DNA from: Romboutsia_E sp900604535
GTDB taxonomy: Bacteria; Bacillota; Clostridia; Peptostreptococcales; Peptostreptococcaceae
Reading direction: 5' to 3'
Length of the DNA: 64,000 bases
Assembly: GCF_900604535.1 (NCBI RefSeq)
Contig: NZ_UWOT01000003.1
Span: 1-64,000 of the forward strand
A model generated the notes under the pieces. It worked only from the letters and a program-made list of their open reading frames with translations. It did no database searches and was not told the DNA's origin. The position numbers and the translations under genes were made by a program. Within the stretch, counting starts at the first letter, position 1. Every line of letters starts with the position of its first letter. Below are positions 16,964-25,984 of the stretch, in pieces.

Positions 16964-18844
16964 TTATCTAGTGATTATAGCGTTAAATTTACAGTTTTCT
17001 ATACAAGTACCACATTTTAGACATTTCTCAGTATCTATGACATGTTGTTCTTTTTTATTACCAGTTATACATCCAGCAGGACAAACTCTAGCACACTTAG
17101 TACATCCTTTACATGCGTCAGTTATAAAGTATTCTAATAGAGCACTACATTTACCAGCAGGACACTTATGATCTCTAACGTGAGCTAAATACTCATCATA
17201 GAAGTAATCAAGAGTACTTAAAACTGGGTTAGGAGCACATTTACCTAATCCACATAAAGAAGTTGTTTTTATAGTAGTAGCTAATTCCTTAAGGTCAACA
17301 AGATCTTCTTCAGTTGCTTTACCTTCAGTTATTTTATTAAGCATTTCTAGTAATCTCTTATTACCTATACGGCAAGGAGTACATTTACCACAAGATTCAT
17401 CAACAGTAAATTCAAGGAAAAATTTAGAGATATCAACCATACAATCAGAATCATCAAGAACTAGCATACCACCAGAACCCATCATAGATCCTATAGAACT
17501 TAACGATTTAAAATCTATTGGAGTATCTAAGTTTTTTGAAGATATACATCCACCAGATGGCCCACCTGTTTGAACTGCTTTAAATTCTCTTCCGTCAGGT
17601 ATACCACCACCTATTTCATAAACTATTTCTCTTAAAGTAGTTCCCATAGGTACTTCAACAAGACCGACATTATTTATTTTTCCGCCAAGTGCGAATACTT
17701 TTGTACCAGGAGAATCCTCAGTACCATAGCTAGTAAACCAAGATGCACCTTTATTTAATATAGCGGGTATATTAGCGAAAGTTTCAACATTATTTAAGCA
17801 AGTAGGAGATTCCCATAATCCACGTTTAGAAGAACTATAAGTTTTCATTCTAGGCTCACCACGTTTACCTTCAATAGAATGAATTAATGCAGTACCTTCA
17901 CCACAGACAAATGCTCCAGCTCCATATTTTAATTCTATATTAAAGTTAAATCCAGTTCCCATTATGTTTTCACCAAGAAGTCCTGCTTCTTCAGCTTGAG
18001 ATATAGCAACTTTTAATCTATCTATAGCAAGAGGGTATTCAGCTCTTATATATATATATCCAGTATCAGCACCTACAGCATAACCACAAATAGCCATAGC
18101 CTCTAAAACACTATGAGGGTCACCTTCAAGAACAGATCTATCCATAAAAGCACCAGGGTCACCTTCATCAGCATTACAAACTACATATTTATTTCCTGGA
18201 GGAGTATTAGCAGTTGATTCCCACTTAACACCAGTAGGGAAACCAGCGCCTCCCCTACCTCTTAACCCAGATGCTTTAACTTCAGCTATAACATCTTCTG
18301 GTTTCATTTCAGTTAGACATTTTCCAAGAGCAACATAACCATCGTTACCTATGTACTCATTTACATTTTCAGGATTTATATGACCACAGTTTCTAAGAGC
18401 AACACGACATTGCTTTTTATAGAAGGACATTTCATCATGTCTTTCAACTTTTTTGTGATCTAAAGCAGGTTCTTCAAATAATAATCTTTCAACAACCCTA
18501 TGATTAAGAATATGTTCTTGAACGATCTCTTTAGCATCTTCTGGTTTAACTTGAACATAGAAAACGTTATCAGGATAAACCTTAACTATTGGGCCTTTAG
18601 CACAGAAACCAAAACATCCAGTTAATTGAACATCTGCATGGTTAGAAAGGCCGGATTTTTCTAATTCTGATTTTAAATTTTCTATTATATCCATACTATC
18701 TGAAGATGAACATCCAGTACCACCACAGACTAATATATCTCTTTTAACTAAATTATCTTTTGTGAAATGTTCTCTTAATTGAAGAGATGGTTTATATTCA
18801 CTAACTGCTTTTTTTAATTCATCAAATGATTTTATTTTACTCAT
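16964..18844 (-). CDS. hndC: NuoF-like flavoprotein subunit of [FeFe] hydrogenase
   Basis: The NAD(P)H- and FMN-binding subunit (626 aa). An N-terminal thioredoxin-like 2Fe-2S domain (CGGTGCSSS ... GCFGFCAKG, residues 40-88) is followed by the NuoF core with GRGGAGFPTG (about 194-203) and CNADEGDPGAFMD. The SLBB region leads to a 4Fe-4S motif ESCGKCTPCRIG, and two C-terminal ferredoxin-type clusters (CKGCTKCARVC and CLKCGTCIENC) follow. The extra C-terminal clusters and N-terminal domain are typical of electron-bifurcating hydrogenases rather than complex I. It lies 13 bases after hndA and 21 bases before hndD on the minus strand. Confidence 0.95.
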   Translation of the reverse strand: MSKIKSFDELKKAVSEYKPSLQLREHFTKDNLVKRDILVCGGTGCSSSDSMDIIENLKSELEKSGLSNHADVQLTGCFGFCAKGPIVKVYPDNVFYVQVKPEDAKEIVQEHILNHRVVERLLFEEPALDHKKVERHDEMSFYKKQCRVALRNCGHINPENVNEYIGNDGYVALGKCLTEMKPEDVIAEVKASGLRGRGGAGFPTGVKWESTANTPPGNKYVVCNADEGDPGAFMDRSVLEGDPHSVLEAMAICGYAVGADTGYIYIRAEYPLAIDRLKVAISQAEEAGLLGENIMGTGFNFNIELKYGAGAFVCGEGTALIHSIEGKRGEPRMKTYSSSKRGLWESPTCLNNVETFANIPAILNKGASWFTSYGTEDSPGTKVFALGGKINNVGLVEVPMGTTLREIVYEIGGGIPDGREFKAVQTGGPSGGCISSKNLDTPIDFKSLSSIGSMMGSGGMLVLDDSDCMVDISKFFLEFTVDESCGKCTPCRIGNKRLLEMLNKITEGKATEEDLVDLKELATTIKTTSLCGLGKCAPNPVLSTLDYFYDEYLAHVRDHKCPAGKCSALLEYFITDACKGCTKCARVCPAGCITGNKKEQHVIDTEKCLKCGTCIENCKFNAIITR

Positions 18845-18857
18845 TTTTTTATCCCCC

Positions 18858-19355
18858 TTAACAACTTAACTCTAGTTCTCTATAGTGATCTAATATCTCA
18901 GTGACTTGATCAGGTGTTGCATGTCCATGAACTTTGCCATTTACAACAACAACTGGAGCAAGGCCGCATGCACCAACACATCTTAAGCCTTCTAGAGTAA
19001 ACTTAAGGTCTTTAGTAGTTTCACCAGCTTTTATGCCTAATTGTTTTTCGAATTCAGCCATTATTTTATCTGAGCCTTTAACAAAACAAACAGTACCTAG
19101 ACAAACGCTAATTTTATATTCTCCGATTGGCTCGGTAGTAAAGTAAGAATAGAAACTTACAACTCCATAAACTTTAGCAGGAGAAACATCTAATTTTTTA
19201 GCTATGTGAAGTTGAACTTCTTTTGGAAGATATCCAAAAATTCCTTGGGCAGTGTGTAAAACTTGAATTAAAGCTCCTTTTTTTGATGGAAGAGATTCGA
19301 TAAAGGTATCTAACTCTTCAAACAAATTTTTGTTTTTAGAAACAAAATCGCACAT
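18858..19355 (-). CDS. hndA: NuoE-like 2Fe-2S subunit of [FeFe] hydrogenase
   Basis: Thioredoxin-fold 2Fe-2S subunit (165 aa) of the same complex. The four cysteine ligands appear in CLGTVC (about 85-90) and CVGACG (about 126-131). The N-terminal helical part has the family motif ALIQVLHTAQGIFGYLP. It is the first gene of the three-gene minus-strand operon, with RBS AAAGGGGGAT. Electron flow is expected to pass between FMN, the iron-sulfur clusters of HndC, and HndD. Confidence 0.95.
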   Translation of the reverse strand: MCDFVSKNKNLFEELDTFIESLPSKKGALIQVLHTAQGIFGYLPKEVQLHIAKKLDVSPAKVYGVVSFYSYFTTEPIGEYKISVCLGTVCFVKGSDKIMAEFEKQLGIKAGETTKDLKFTLEGLRCVGACGLAPVVVVNGKVHGHATPDQVTEILDHYRELELSC

Positions 19356-19630
19356 AAAAATCCCCCTTTTTCAATTTAAAGTTATTATATAAAATAATTA
19401 ACTGGCTAAATAAAGTAAAAAATAAATTGATTTAAAATTTTGAGAATTAAACGAAGTTGATGAGTTTTATGAAATGCAAAGATGAGTTAAATTTTTTTGA
19501 GAAACTATATTTTCATTATAGTATAAAAGTGATTTTAATAGTTAAGATAATTAATAAAAAATTAATATAAATAAAATAAAAACTTAGATTTAAATTAATT
19601 AAATATATACTCTACAACTCATTATAATAA
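19356..19630. other. Intergenic region upstream of hydrogenase operon
   Basis: About 275 very AT-rich bases between the hydrogenase operon start and the cardiolipin synthase terminator. It must hold the minus-strand hnd promoter. I looked for a Rex-type operator (TTGTTAA-N4-TTAACAA) and found no convincing match; GTTATTATATA with AATAATTAAC around 19380-19402 is only partly palindromic. No small gene is evident. Confidence 0.5.
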
Positions 19631-19687
19631 AAAATACTCTTAAATGCATTAAATATAATGATAATTAAGAGTATTTTTATTTTATTA
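19631..19687 (-). terminator. Terminator of cardiolipin synthase gene
   Basis: AAAATACTCTTAA (19631-19643) and TTAAGAGTATTTT (19675-19687) form a 13-bp stem. On the minus strand the hairpin follows the cls stop by 15 bases and continues into a T-rich run. Confidence 0.85.
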
Positions 19688-19701
19688 CATATTAAAAATA
19701 T

Positions 19702-21186
19702 TTATAGAAGAGGAGATAATAGTCTTGAAACTGCTTCTTTAATTATTATTAGCTTAGGTCTAGAGTTGTACATATCTATTGTCATTTGTTTAGAATTAGT
19801 AATATCTTTTTCAAAAATATTTCTTTGTTTTATAGAAACTTCTTTAGAGTAAATAAATGCATTTACTTCAAAGTTTAGTTCAAAACTTCGAATATCCATG
19901 TTTGCAGTACCAATAGAGCATACTGCATCATCTATAACAATTGTCTTAGCATGTAAAAATGCATTATCACCATAAGTGTATATTTTAGCGCCAAATTTTA
20001 ATAGTTCACCTGCATATGAGCAAGATGCCCAATATACAAATGGATGGTCTGGCTTAGAAGGAATCATTATTCGAACATCTACACCAGATAAACATGCAAT
20101 TTTTAGTGAGTCAATTAAAGTTCTATCTAATATAAGATATGGAGTTTGGATATAGATATATTTTCTAGCTTTTTGAATCATTTTTATATAGCCATATTTT
20201 ATTTCATCTAGTTCAGTTATATCAGGACCACTAGAAACTATTTGTATACCAACGTTATTCGATGATTTATTATAGTATATATTAGAACCTTGGGATTTAG
20301 TAAAATACTTAGATAAATCTAGATTTTCTTGCGTTGTATATCTCCAATCTAGTATGAACCTAGTATTTAAATCTACTATGCAATCTCCAGTAAGCTTTAA
20401 ATGTGTATCTCTCCATTCACCAAATTTAGGGTCTTTACCCAAATATTCATCACCAATGTTATTTCCACCAACATAAGCAATATTACCGTCAATAACTACT
20501 ATTTTACGGTGATTTCTATAATTTAAATTAAAGTTTACAATTTTCATTAAAGATGGGAAGAAAGCCCCTGTTTTAACTCCGCTTTTTTTTAGTTTAAGTA
20601 ATGTTTTTTCAGATAGTAATCTACTACCAACAGCATCATATATAAGCCTAACCTCTACGCCACTTTTTGCTTTTTCACAAAGAATATCAATTATCTCGCT
20701 TCCAATAACGTCATCTTTAAAAATATAAAATTGTATATTAATATAATTTTTAGCATTTTTTAATTCATATAAAAGAGAATCAAAGAAATCTCGTGATTTG
20801 TCGAATATATCGACACTATTATTATTAGTATAATGAGCATTATTTGAATTAGTAAGAGCATCTATCATATCTATATTATCTCTTAGATTTTCGTCTAACA
20901 TAGAACTACATTTTAACCTAGCTTTAGTTTCTGCTATATTTTTTTTGATGATTTTATCTTCTTGTTCCTTAATTTTAAACATATTATCTTTACGTACACC
21001 TCTACCTACTAGTATGTACATTACAATACCTACAGCAGGGAGTGTGGTAAGTACTGCTGTCCAAGCTACTATTGTTTCGATACTACGTTTTTCTCTAAAT
21101 ATTAAGTTTAAAATAATTAAGAAATTGATTATATATATGGATGTTGCAATTATTTCATAAGCTGAATTTTGTAAAAATGATAACAA
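19702..21186 (-). CDS. cls: Cardiolipin synthase (phospholipase D family)
   Basis: Membrane enzyme that condenses two phosphatidylglycerols to cardiolipin. Two N-terminal hydrophobic segments are followed by two PLD domains with HRKIVVIDGN...GGNN and HAKTIVIDD...GTANMD, the two HKD motifs. I place the start at TTG 21186 (494 aa) because AGGAGG lies seven bases upstream of it; the in-frame ATG at 21219, which would give 505 aa, lies upstream of that RBS and has none of its own, so the RBS would fall inside the coding sequence. It is a single-gene unit with its own terminator. Confidence 0.93.
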   Translation of the reverse strand: MLSFLQNSAYEIIATSIYIINFLIILNLIFREKRSIETIVAWTAVLTTLPAVGIVMYILVGRGVRKDNMFKIKEQEDKIIKKNIAETKARLKCSSMLDENLRDNIDMIDALTNSNNAHYTNNNSVDIFDKSRDFFDSLLYELKNAKNYINIQFYIFKDDVIGSEIIDILCEKAKSGVEVRLIYDAVGSRLLSEKTLLKLKKSGVKTGAFFPSLMKIVNFNLNYRNHRKIVVIDGNIAYVGGNNIGDEYLGKDPKFGEWRDTHLKLTGDCIVDLNTRFILDWRYTTQENLDLSKYFTKSQGSNIYYNKSSNNVGIQIVSSGPDITELDEIKYGYIKMIQKARKYIYIQTPYLILDRTLIDSLKIACLSGVDVRIMIPSKPDHPFVYWASCSYAGELLKFGAKIYTYGDNAFLHAKTIVIDDAVCSIGTANMDIRSFELNFEVNAFIYSKEVSIKQRNIFEKDITNSKQMTIDMYNSRPKLIIIKEAVSRLLSPLL

Positions 21187-21281
21187 TAAAGCACCTCCTA
21201 AAAATACATTTATTACCATTATATAAAATAAGTGGACAATAAAAAAGAATAATTTATAATCATAGAATAAACAATAAACAA

Positions 21282-21318
21282 AAAGAGATTGAACTATCTT
21301 GTATAGAACAATCTCTTT
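21282..21318 (-). terminator. Terminator of the minus-strand FNT channel gene
   Basis: AAAGAGATTG (21282-21291) pairs with CAATCTCTTT (21309-21318). On the minus strand the stem is followed by TTTTGTTT and lies 15 bases after the stop codon. Confidence 0.88.
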
Positions 21319-21332
21319 ATTATATATTTCAA

Positions 21333-22199
21333 TTAAGCAGCTTTATTTTCAGAAGCTACATTTTTATCTTCTTTTATATATAAGAAGTAGTATACACCAG
21401 CTACAAATATAGCTCCACCTAATATATTACCTATAGTAACAGGTATTAAGTTGTTCATGAACATACTAGGTATATTTAACTTAGCAGCTTCTTCTGCAGT
21501 TTTATGAGCAGCTTCTAAGTATACAGGGTTAGATTTAGCAAATAACCCAGCAAAGAAGTAAGCCATGTTTGCAACACAGTGTTCAAATCCAGTACATACG
21601 AATAAGAATATACCGAAGAATCCAGTTAAAACTTTTCCAGTAACATCTTTAGCACCATAAGTCATCCAAACAGTAGCACATACTATCCAGTTACATAATA
21701 TACCAGAAGCTATAGCAGCACCCCAGCTGAATCCTAATTTACCGATAGCATTTTTAACTATAACACCACCGTATAAACCAGCACTCCAATCAAATACACC
21801 AGATAGACTTACTAACCAAGCAACTAGTGCTCCACCAATTAAGTTACCTATCCAAACTAAAGCCCAGTTCTTGAATGCTTGTCCCCAAGTAACTCTTTTC
21901 TTTAGAGCAGCTAAAGTTATAAGTATGTTACCTGTAAATAAATCCGCACCAGCTATTAAAACAAATATAAGACCTGCTGGGAACATAAGACCTGCTAAAG
22001 CTTTCCCTAATCCGTAAGTTGCAGGGTTTGCTAATAAATTGTAAGCTGCAGCTACTGAACCTAAAGCACCAAAAGCTATATATGCTCCTGCCATGAAAGC
22101 AGATGCTAAAACTTTTTTAGTAGGTGTAGTTGCTTTTTTTACACCAGCTTCAATAGTATATTGAGCTATTTCTGCTGGAGCTAACATCATTTTTGACAT
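21333..22199 (-). CDS. Formate/nitrite transporter family channel (1)
   Basis: Pentameric FNT-family channel subunit (288 aa) with six predicted membrane helices. It carries the family's central-histidine motif GFEHCVANM and the pore-loop sequences AGADLFTGN and GNLIGG. Substrates in the family are formate, nitrite, hydrosulfide, acetate or lactate. Formate is favoured here because the window encodes formate and hydrogen metabolism, but the sequence does not decide. It is divergent from a second FNT gene at 22500. Confidence 0.92.
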   Translation of the reverse strand: MSKMMLAPAEIAQYTIEAGVKKATTPTKKVLASAFMAGAYIAFGALGSVAAAYNLLANPATYGLGKALAGLMFPAGLIFVLIAGADLFTGNILITLAALKKRVTWGQAFKNWALVWIGNLIGGALVAWLVSLSGVFDWSAGLYGGVIVKNAIGKLGFSWGAAIASGILCNWIVCATVWMTYGAKDVTGKVLTGFFGIFLFVCTGFEHCVANMAYFFAGLFAKSNPVYLEAAHKTAEEAAKLNIPSMFMNNLIPVTIGNILGGAIFVAGVYYFLYIKEDKNVASENKAA

Positions 22200-22499
22200 T
22201 ATAATTCCTCCTAAATATTTTATTTTTTATAAATTTTTATAAATTTCTACTTGAATATATTTAATTTTACACAACTTTAATTATTATACAATAAAAGATA
22301 TATTTTGTATACATTAAACAATGCATTATTTGTGTTTATAGATAAGGAAACTTTTTCAAATAAAGAAGTAGGAAAATGATTATATATGTAAAATGAAAAT
22401 AATGTATACATGATTTGAATTTTAATATAATATAAAAACTAATGATATAATTAAAATGTATTAAAAATATGCCTAAGCTAAATAAAAGGGGGGAATTTT
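22200..22499. other. Divergent promoter region between two FNT channel genes
   Basis: A 300-base AT-rich region that must carry promoters in both directions. Two copies of the palindrome TGTATACA lie at 22306-22313 and 22403-22410, but this octamer is not rare in DNA of this composition. I see no hairpin that would suggest a riboswitch and no small gene. Confidence 0.45.
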
Positions 22500-23294
22500 A
22501 TGGACAAAAAATTCTTAACACCCGGGGAAGTAGCTAAAGCAACAATTAATGCAGGGGTAAAAAAGGCAAATCTTTCAACTAAGTCAACGATTCTTTTAGG
22601 TATGTTAGCAGGTTTTTTTATAGGCCTAGGAGGTTTAGCGAATATAATAATAAGTCAATCTATAACAGATATAGGAATAGCGAAATTTCTAGGCGCTGCT
22701 GTGTTCCCTGTTGGACTTATGCTTGTTGTGATTTGTGGTGCAGAACTATTTACAGGAAATAACTTAATGACATTAGCTGTTATGGACAAAAAAATAACAT
22801 TAGGAAGAATGTTTAGAAATTGGGGACTTGTATGGTGTGCGAACCTTATAGGATCGTTAGTTTTAGTAGTACTGGTTTATTATTCTAATACATTAACTGG
22901 AGATGCAGCAACTAAAGCAATAGCTATTAGTGAAACAAAAGCAAATTTACCGTTGATAGATGCATTTTTAAGAGGGATATTATGTAATATAGTTGTTGTA
23001 TTAGCAGTATGGTTTGCTACAGCAGGTCAAGACATAATATCAAAAATATTTGCATGTTGGTTTCCTATAATGCTATTTGTTTTATGTGGATTTGAGCATA
23101 GTGTAGCAAATATGTTTTTTGTACCGATGGGAATGGTTTTGGGGGCAAATATAAGTATACAAAGTTTTATTATAACTTTAATTATTGTAACTTTGGGTAA
23201 TATCGTTGGAGGTGCCTTAATAATTCCATTAACATACTATAACTGTTATATAAAAAATAATGACCAAAAAGCAGTAGGCAATTTTATAAAATAA
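22500..23294 (+). CDS. Formate/nitrite transporter family channel (2)
   Basis: Second FNT-family channel (264 aa), clearly paralogous to the divergent gene at 21333: the N-terminal helix TPGEVAKATINAGVKKA aligns with the corresponding segment of its neighbour, and it has the GFEHSVANM central-histidine motif and GAELFTGNN. Six membrane segments are predicted. The pair differ considerably elsewhere, so they may serve different anions (formate versus nitrite or hydrosulfide) or different directions of flow. RBS is AAGGGGGGAA. A terminator follows at 23309. Confidence 0.92.
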   Translation: MDKKFLTPGEVAKATINAGVKKANLSTKSTILLGMLAGFFIGLGGLANIIISQSITDIGIAKFLGAAVFPVGLMLVVICGAELFTGNNLMTLAVMDKKITLGRMFRNWGLVWCANLIGSLVLVVLVYYSNTLTGDAATKAIAISETKANLPLIDAFLRGILCNIVVVLAVWFATAGQDIISKIFACWFPIMLFVLCGFEHSVANMFFVPMGMVLGANISIQSFIITLIIVTLGNIVGGALIIPLTYYNCYIKNNDQKAVGNFIK

Positions 23295-23308
23295 AATATA
23301 GAAAGTTT

Positions 23309-23339
23309 GGGCAATATCCTTGGATATATGCCCTTTTTT
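23309..23339 (+). terminator. Terminator after second FNT gene
   Basis: GGGCAATATCC (23309-23319) pairs with GGATATATGCCC (23322-23333) with one bulge, followed by TTTTTT. It lies 15 bases after the stop codon. Confidence 0.9.
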
Positions 23340-23465
23340 ATTATTTTTACTTCTTTAATATATATTGTTATTTTTTTTTTTATACATTATTATATTAAAT
23401 ATATAAATTTAATATAGTTAAATATAGAAAAGATGAATAAATAGTGTAAACTAGGAGGAAATATA

Positions 23466-24380
23466 ATGAATAAGCAGCATATATACGAAAGTTTATTAAA
23501 TATAATAGATAAAAATAATATAAAGGTCGATGAACCTATGAAAAAACACATATCATTTAGAGTAGGTGGCCCAGCTGATATATTAGTTAAACCACAATCT
23601 GAAGAAGAATTAAGTGCTGTAGTTAAATTAATAAAAGAAGAGAATATACCATACCTAATAATTGGAAATGGTTCAAATCTTTTAGTTAAAGATGGTGGAA
23701 TAAGAGGTATAGTTATAGAATTATCTGACAACTTTAATGATTTTGAAATAAATGGTAACTTAGTTAATATTCAGTCTGGTGCATTACTTTCAATAGTAGG
23801 TAAAGCTGTTTTAAGGGAAGAATTAAAAGGATTTGAATTTGCAGCAGGTATACCAGGGACTTTAGGTGGAGCATTAGCAATGAATGCTGGAGCTTATGGT
23901 GGAGAGATGAAGAATATAGTTAAGTCTGTTAGACTTATGGATATGGATGGAAATATACATGAGTTTTCAAATGAAGATATGGAATTCGAATATAGAAAAA
24001 GTATTTTATCAAGAGAAAGCTATATAGTTTTATCAGCAATAATAGAATTAGAAAAAGGTAATTATGATGATATAAAGAATACAATGGCTGATTTTACGCA
24101 AAGAAGAGTAACAAAACAACCACTAAGCTTACCTAGCGCAGGAAGTACTTTTAAAAGACCAACTGGATATTTTGCAGGAAAATTAATAGAAGATAGTGGA
24201 CTGAGAGGGCTTACGTTAAGGGGTGCTCAGGTATCTGAAAAGCATTGTGGATTTGTTGTCAATCTAGGAAATGCAACAGCAAAAGATATTTTAGACTTAA
24301 TGTATGTTGTTAAGAGTACAGTAAATTCAAAATATGGGGTAATGTTAGAGGAAGAAGTCAAAATACTTGGAGAGGATTAA
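23466..24380 (+). CDS. murB: UDP-N-acetylenolpyruvoylglucosamine reductase
   Basis: FAD enzyme (304 aa) that reduces UDP-GlcNAc-enolpyruvate to UDP-MurNAc in peptidoglycan synthesis. FAD-binding segments include FRVGGPADILV and IIGNGSNLLV; MNAGAYGGEM and the catalytic PSAGSTFKRP are clear. RBS is AGGAGGAAA. It begins a run of closely packed genes (PHP protein, rapZ, yvcK) that probably form one transcript. Confidence 0.97.
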   Translation: MNKQHIYESLLNIIDKNNIKVDEPMKKHISFRVGGPADILVKPQSEEELSAVVKLIKEENIPYLIIGNGSNLLVKDGGIRGIVIELSDNFNDFEINGNLVNIQSGALLSIVGKAVLREELKGFEFAAGIPGTLGGALAMNAGAYGGEMKNIVKSVRLMDMDGNIHEFSNEDMEFEYRKSILSRESYIVLSAIIELEKGNYDDIKNTMADFTQRRVTKQPLSLPSAGSTFKRPTGYFAGKLIEDSGLRGLTLRGAQVSEKHCGFVVNLGNATAKDILDLMYVVKSTVNSKYGVMLEEEVKILGED

Positions 24381-24382
24381 AA

Positions 24383-25096
24383 ATGCAAATACTAGCAGAT
24401 TACCATACTCATACAATTTATAGTCATGGGAAAGGAACTATAGAAGATAATGTTAAGGTAGCTATATCAAAGGGAATTAAAACTATAGGTATATCTGATC
24501 ATGGATATAAGCATTTAGCTTATGGCGTTAAATTAAATGATATAGCTAAAATGAGAGATGAGATAGATAAATTGAATGAAAAGTATAAAGATATAAATAT
24601 TCTTTTAGGAATGGAATGTAATATACTAGATGATAAAGGAAATATAGATCTTAGCGATAAGTTTGAGAATAAATTGGATTATGTAATGGCTGGATATCAT
24701 TTTGGATCAACACCTAGAGATTTAAGAGGTATGATTAATCATTGTGATAACTATATAATAAAAAGTGAAAAAGCTAAAGAACATAATACGAAATCAATTA
24801 TAGAAGCTATGAGAAATAACAATATTTTTATAATTACTCATCCTGGAGATAAAGGGGATGTTTATATAGAAGAAATTGCAAAGGCAGCAAATCAGACTAA
24901 TACTAGATTAGAGGTTAATAGTAGTCATGGTTATTTAAATGTAGAGCAGTTAAAGTTAATAAAACATTTAAAAAATAAACTGATAATTGGATCTGATGCT
25001 CATGTGTCTAATAATGTAGGTAATTTTAAATTAGCAATTGATATTCTAGAGAAAGCAGAAATAGATATGTCATTAGTGGAAAATATTAGATTGTGA
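24383..25096 (+). CDS. PHP-domain phosphoesterase
   Basis: Polymerase-and-histidinol-phosphatase domain protein (237 aa). Metal-binding motifs are in the family order: DYHTHTIYSHG at the N-terminus, GISDHG near residue 37, HPGDKG near 152, and GSDAHV near 205. The YcdX-like group removes phosphate from small molecules; the substrate here is unknown. It begins two bases after murB, and its stop lies 17 bases before the rapZ start, so it belongs to the same operon. Confidence 0.85.
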   Translation: MQILADYHTHTIYSHGKGTIEDNVKVAISKGIKTIGISDHGYKHLAYGVKLNDIAKMRDEIDKLNEKYKDINILLGMECNILDDKGNIDLSDKFENKLDYVMAGYHFGSTPRDLRGMINHCDNYIIKSEKAKEHNTKSIIEAMRNNNIFIITHPGDKGDVYIEEIAKAANQTNTRLEVNSSHGYLNVEQLKLIKHLKNKLIIGSDAHVSNNVGNFKLAIDILEKAEIDMSLVENIRL

Positions 25097-25113
25097 TAGG
25101 GGGAAGAATCAGC

Positions 25114-25971
25114 ATGAAATTTGTAATAGTAACAGGTCTTTCTGGATCTGGAAAAAGTGAAGCAATGAGAGCATTAGAAGATATGGGATTTTATTGTGTA
25201 GATAATTTACCTCCTGCATTAATAACTAAATTTGCAGAATTATGTTATCAGCCAAACTCAAGCATCGATAAGGTAGCCTTAGGAATTGATATAAGGGGAA
25301 GAAAGTTTTTTGAAGCTCTTCATGAAAGTTTAAATTATTTACGCAGCGCAAATTATAAATATGAAATGATGTATTTAGATTGTTCTGATAGTGTTTTATT
25401 AAGAAGATATAAGATGACTAGGAGAAATCATCCATTAGCTAAAAATACTCAAATTCCAGATGGAATAAAAATGGAAAGAACTATAATGGAGCCATTAAAG
25501 GAAATTTCAGATTGTATAATAGATACATCTAATATGAAGCCAAAGGATTTAAAAGAAGAAATAGGTAAGATATATTGCGATGGTGATAACAATCAAAATT
25601 TAACTATATCTGTAGTTTCATTTGGATTTAAACATGGAATTCCTGCTGATTGTGATTTGGTATTTGATGTTAGATTCCTACCAAATCCATATTATATAGA
25701 AGAACTAAGACCGAAAACTGGTGATGATCAAGACGTAAGAGATTATGTAATGAATTCTAAGGTTAGTGAAGAATTCTACACTAAACTTTTAGACATGATA
25801 AACTTCTTAGTTCCTCAATATGTAGAAGAAGGAAAGCATCACTTAGTAATAGGTATTGGTTGTACAGGAGGAAGACACAGATCAGTAACTATATCAAATT
25901 TAATATATGATGATTTATTGAACAAAGGATATAGAGTAATTAAAAAACATAGAGATTCTATGCTTAGATAA
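25114..25971 (+). CDS. rapZ: RNase adapter/nucleotide-binding protein RapZ (YvcJ)
   Basis: P-loop protein (285 aa) with Walker A GLSGSGKSEAM at the N-terminus, DIRGRKFFE near residue 64, and the C-terminal signature GIGCTGGRHRSV. In Enterobacteria RapZ controls GlmS through small RNAs; in Firmicutes the homologue YvcJ binds and hydrolyses nucleotides and its role is less clear. I place the start at ATG 25114 after TAGGGGGAAG; the in-frame GTG at 25093 overlaps the PHP stop and lies upstream of this RBS. The rapZ-yvcK-whiA order is conserved in Firmicutes. Confidence 0.95.
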   Translation: MKFVIVTGLSGSGKSEAMRALEDMGFYCVDNLPPALITKFAELCYQPNSSIDKVALGIDIRGRKFFEALHESLNYLRSANYKYEMMYLDCSDSVLLRRYKMTRRNHPLAKNTQIPDGIKMERTIMEPLKEISDCIIDTSNMKPKDLKEEIGKIYCDGDNNQNLTISVVSFGFKHGIPADCDLVFDVRFLPNPYYIEELRPKTGDDQDVRDYVMNSKVSEEFYTKLLDMINFLVPQYVEEGKHHLVIGIGCTGGRHRSVTISNLIYDDLLNKGYRVIKKHRDSMLR

Positions 25972-25984
25972 TTTGGAGGAGTTT

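Noticed and set aside
19380..19402. Rex redox-sensor operator upstream of the hydrogenase operon
   Set aside because: GTTATTATATAAAATAATTAAC is only partly symmetrical and does not match TTGTTAA-N4-TTAACAA.
22306..22410. Two TGTATACA palindromes between the FNT genes and a third (TTGTATACAA) at 35220-35229, as possible GntR-type operators
   Set aside because: At this base composition a few copies of TGTATACA are expected in 64 kb by chance, and the copies are not similarly placed relative to promoters.
22200..22499. Riboswitch or structured leader between the FNT genes
   Set aside because: No stable GC-containing hairpin or known riboswitch core could be recognised by eye.
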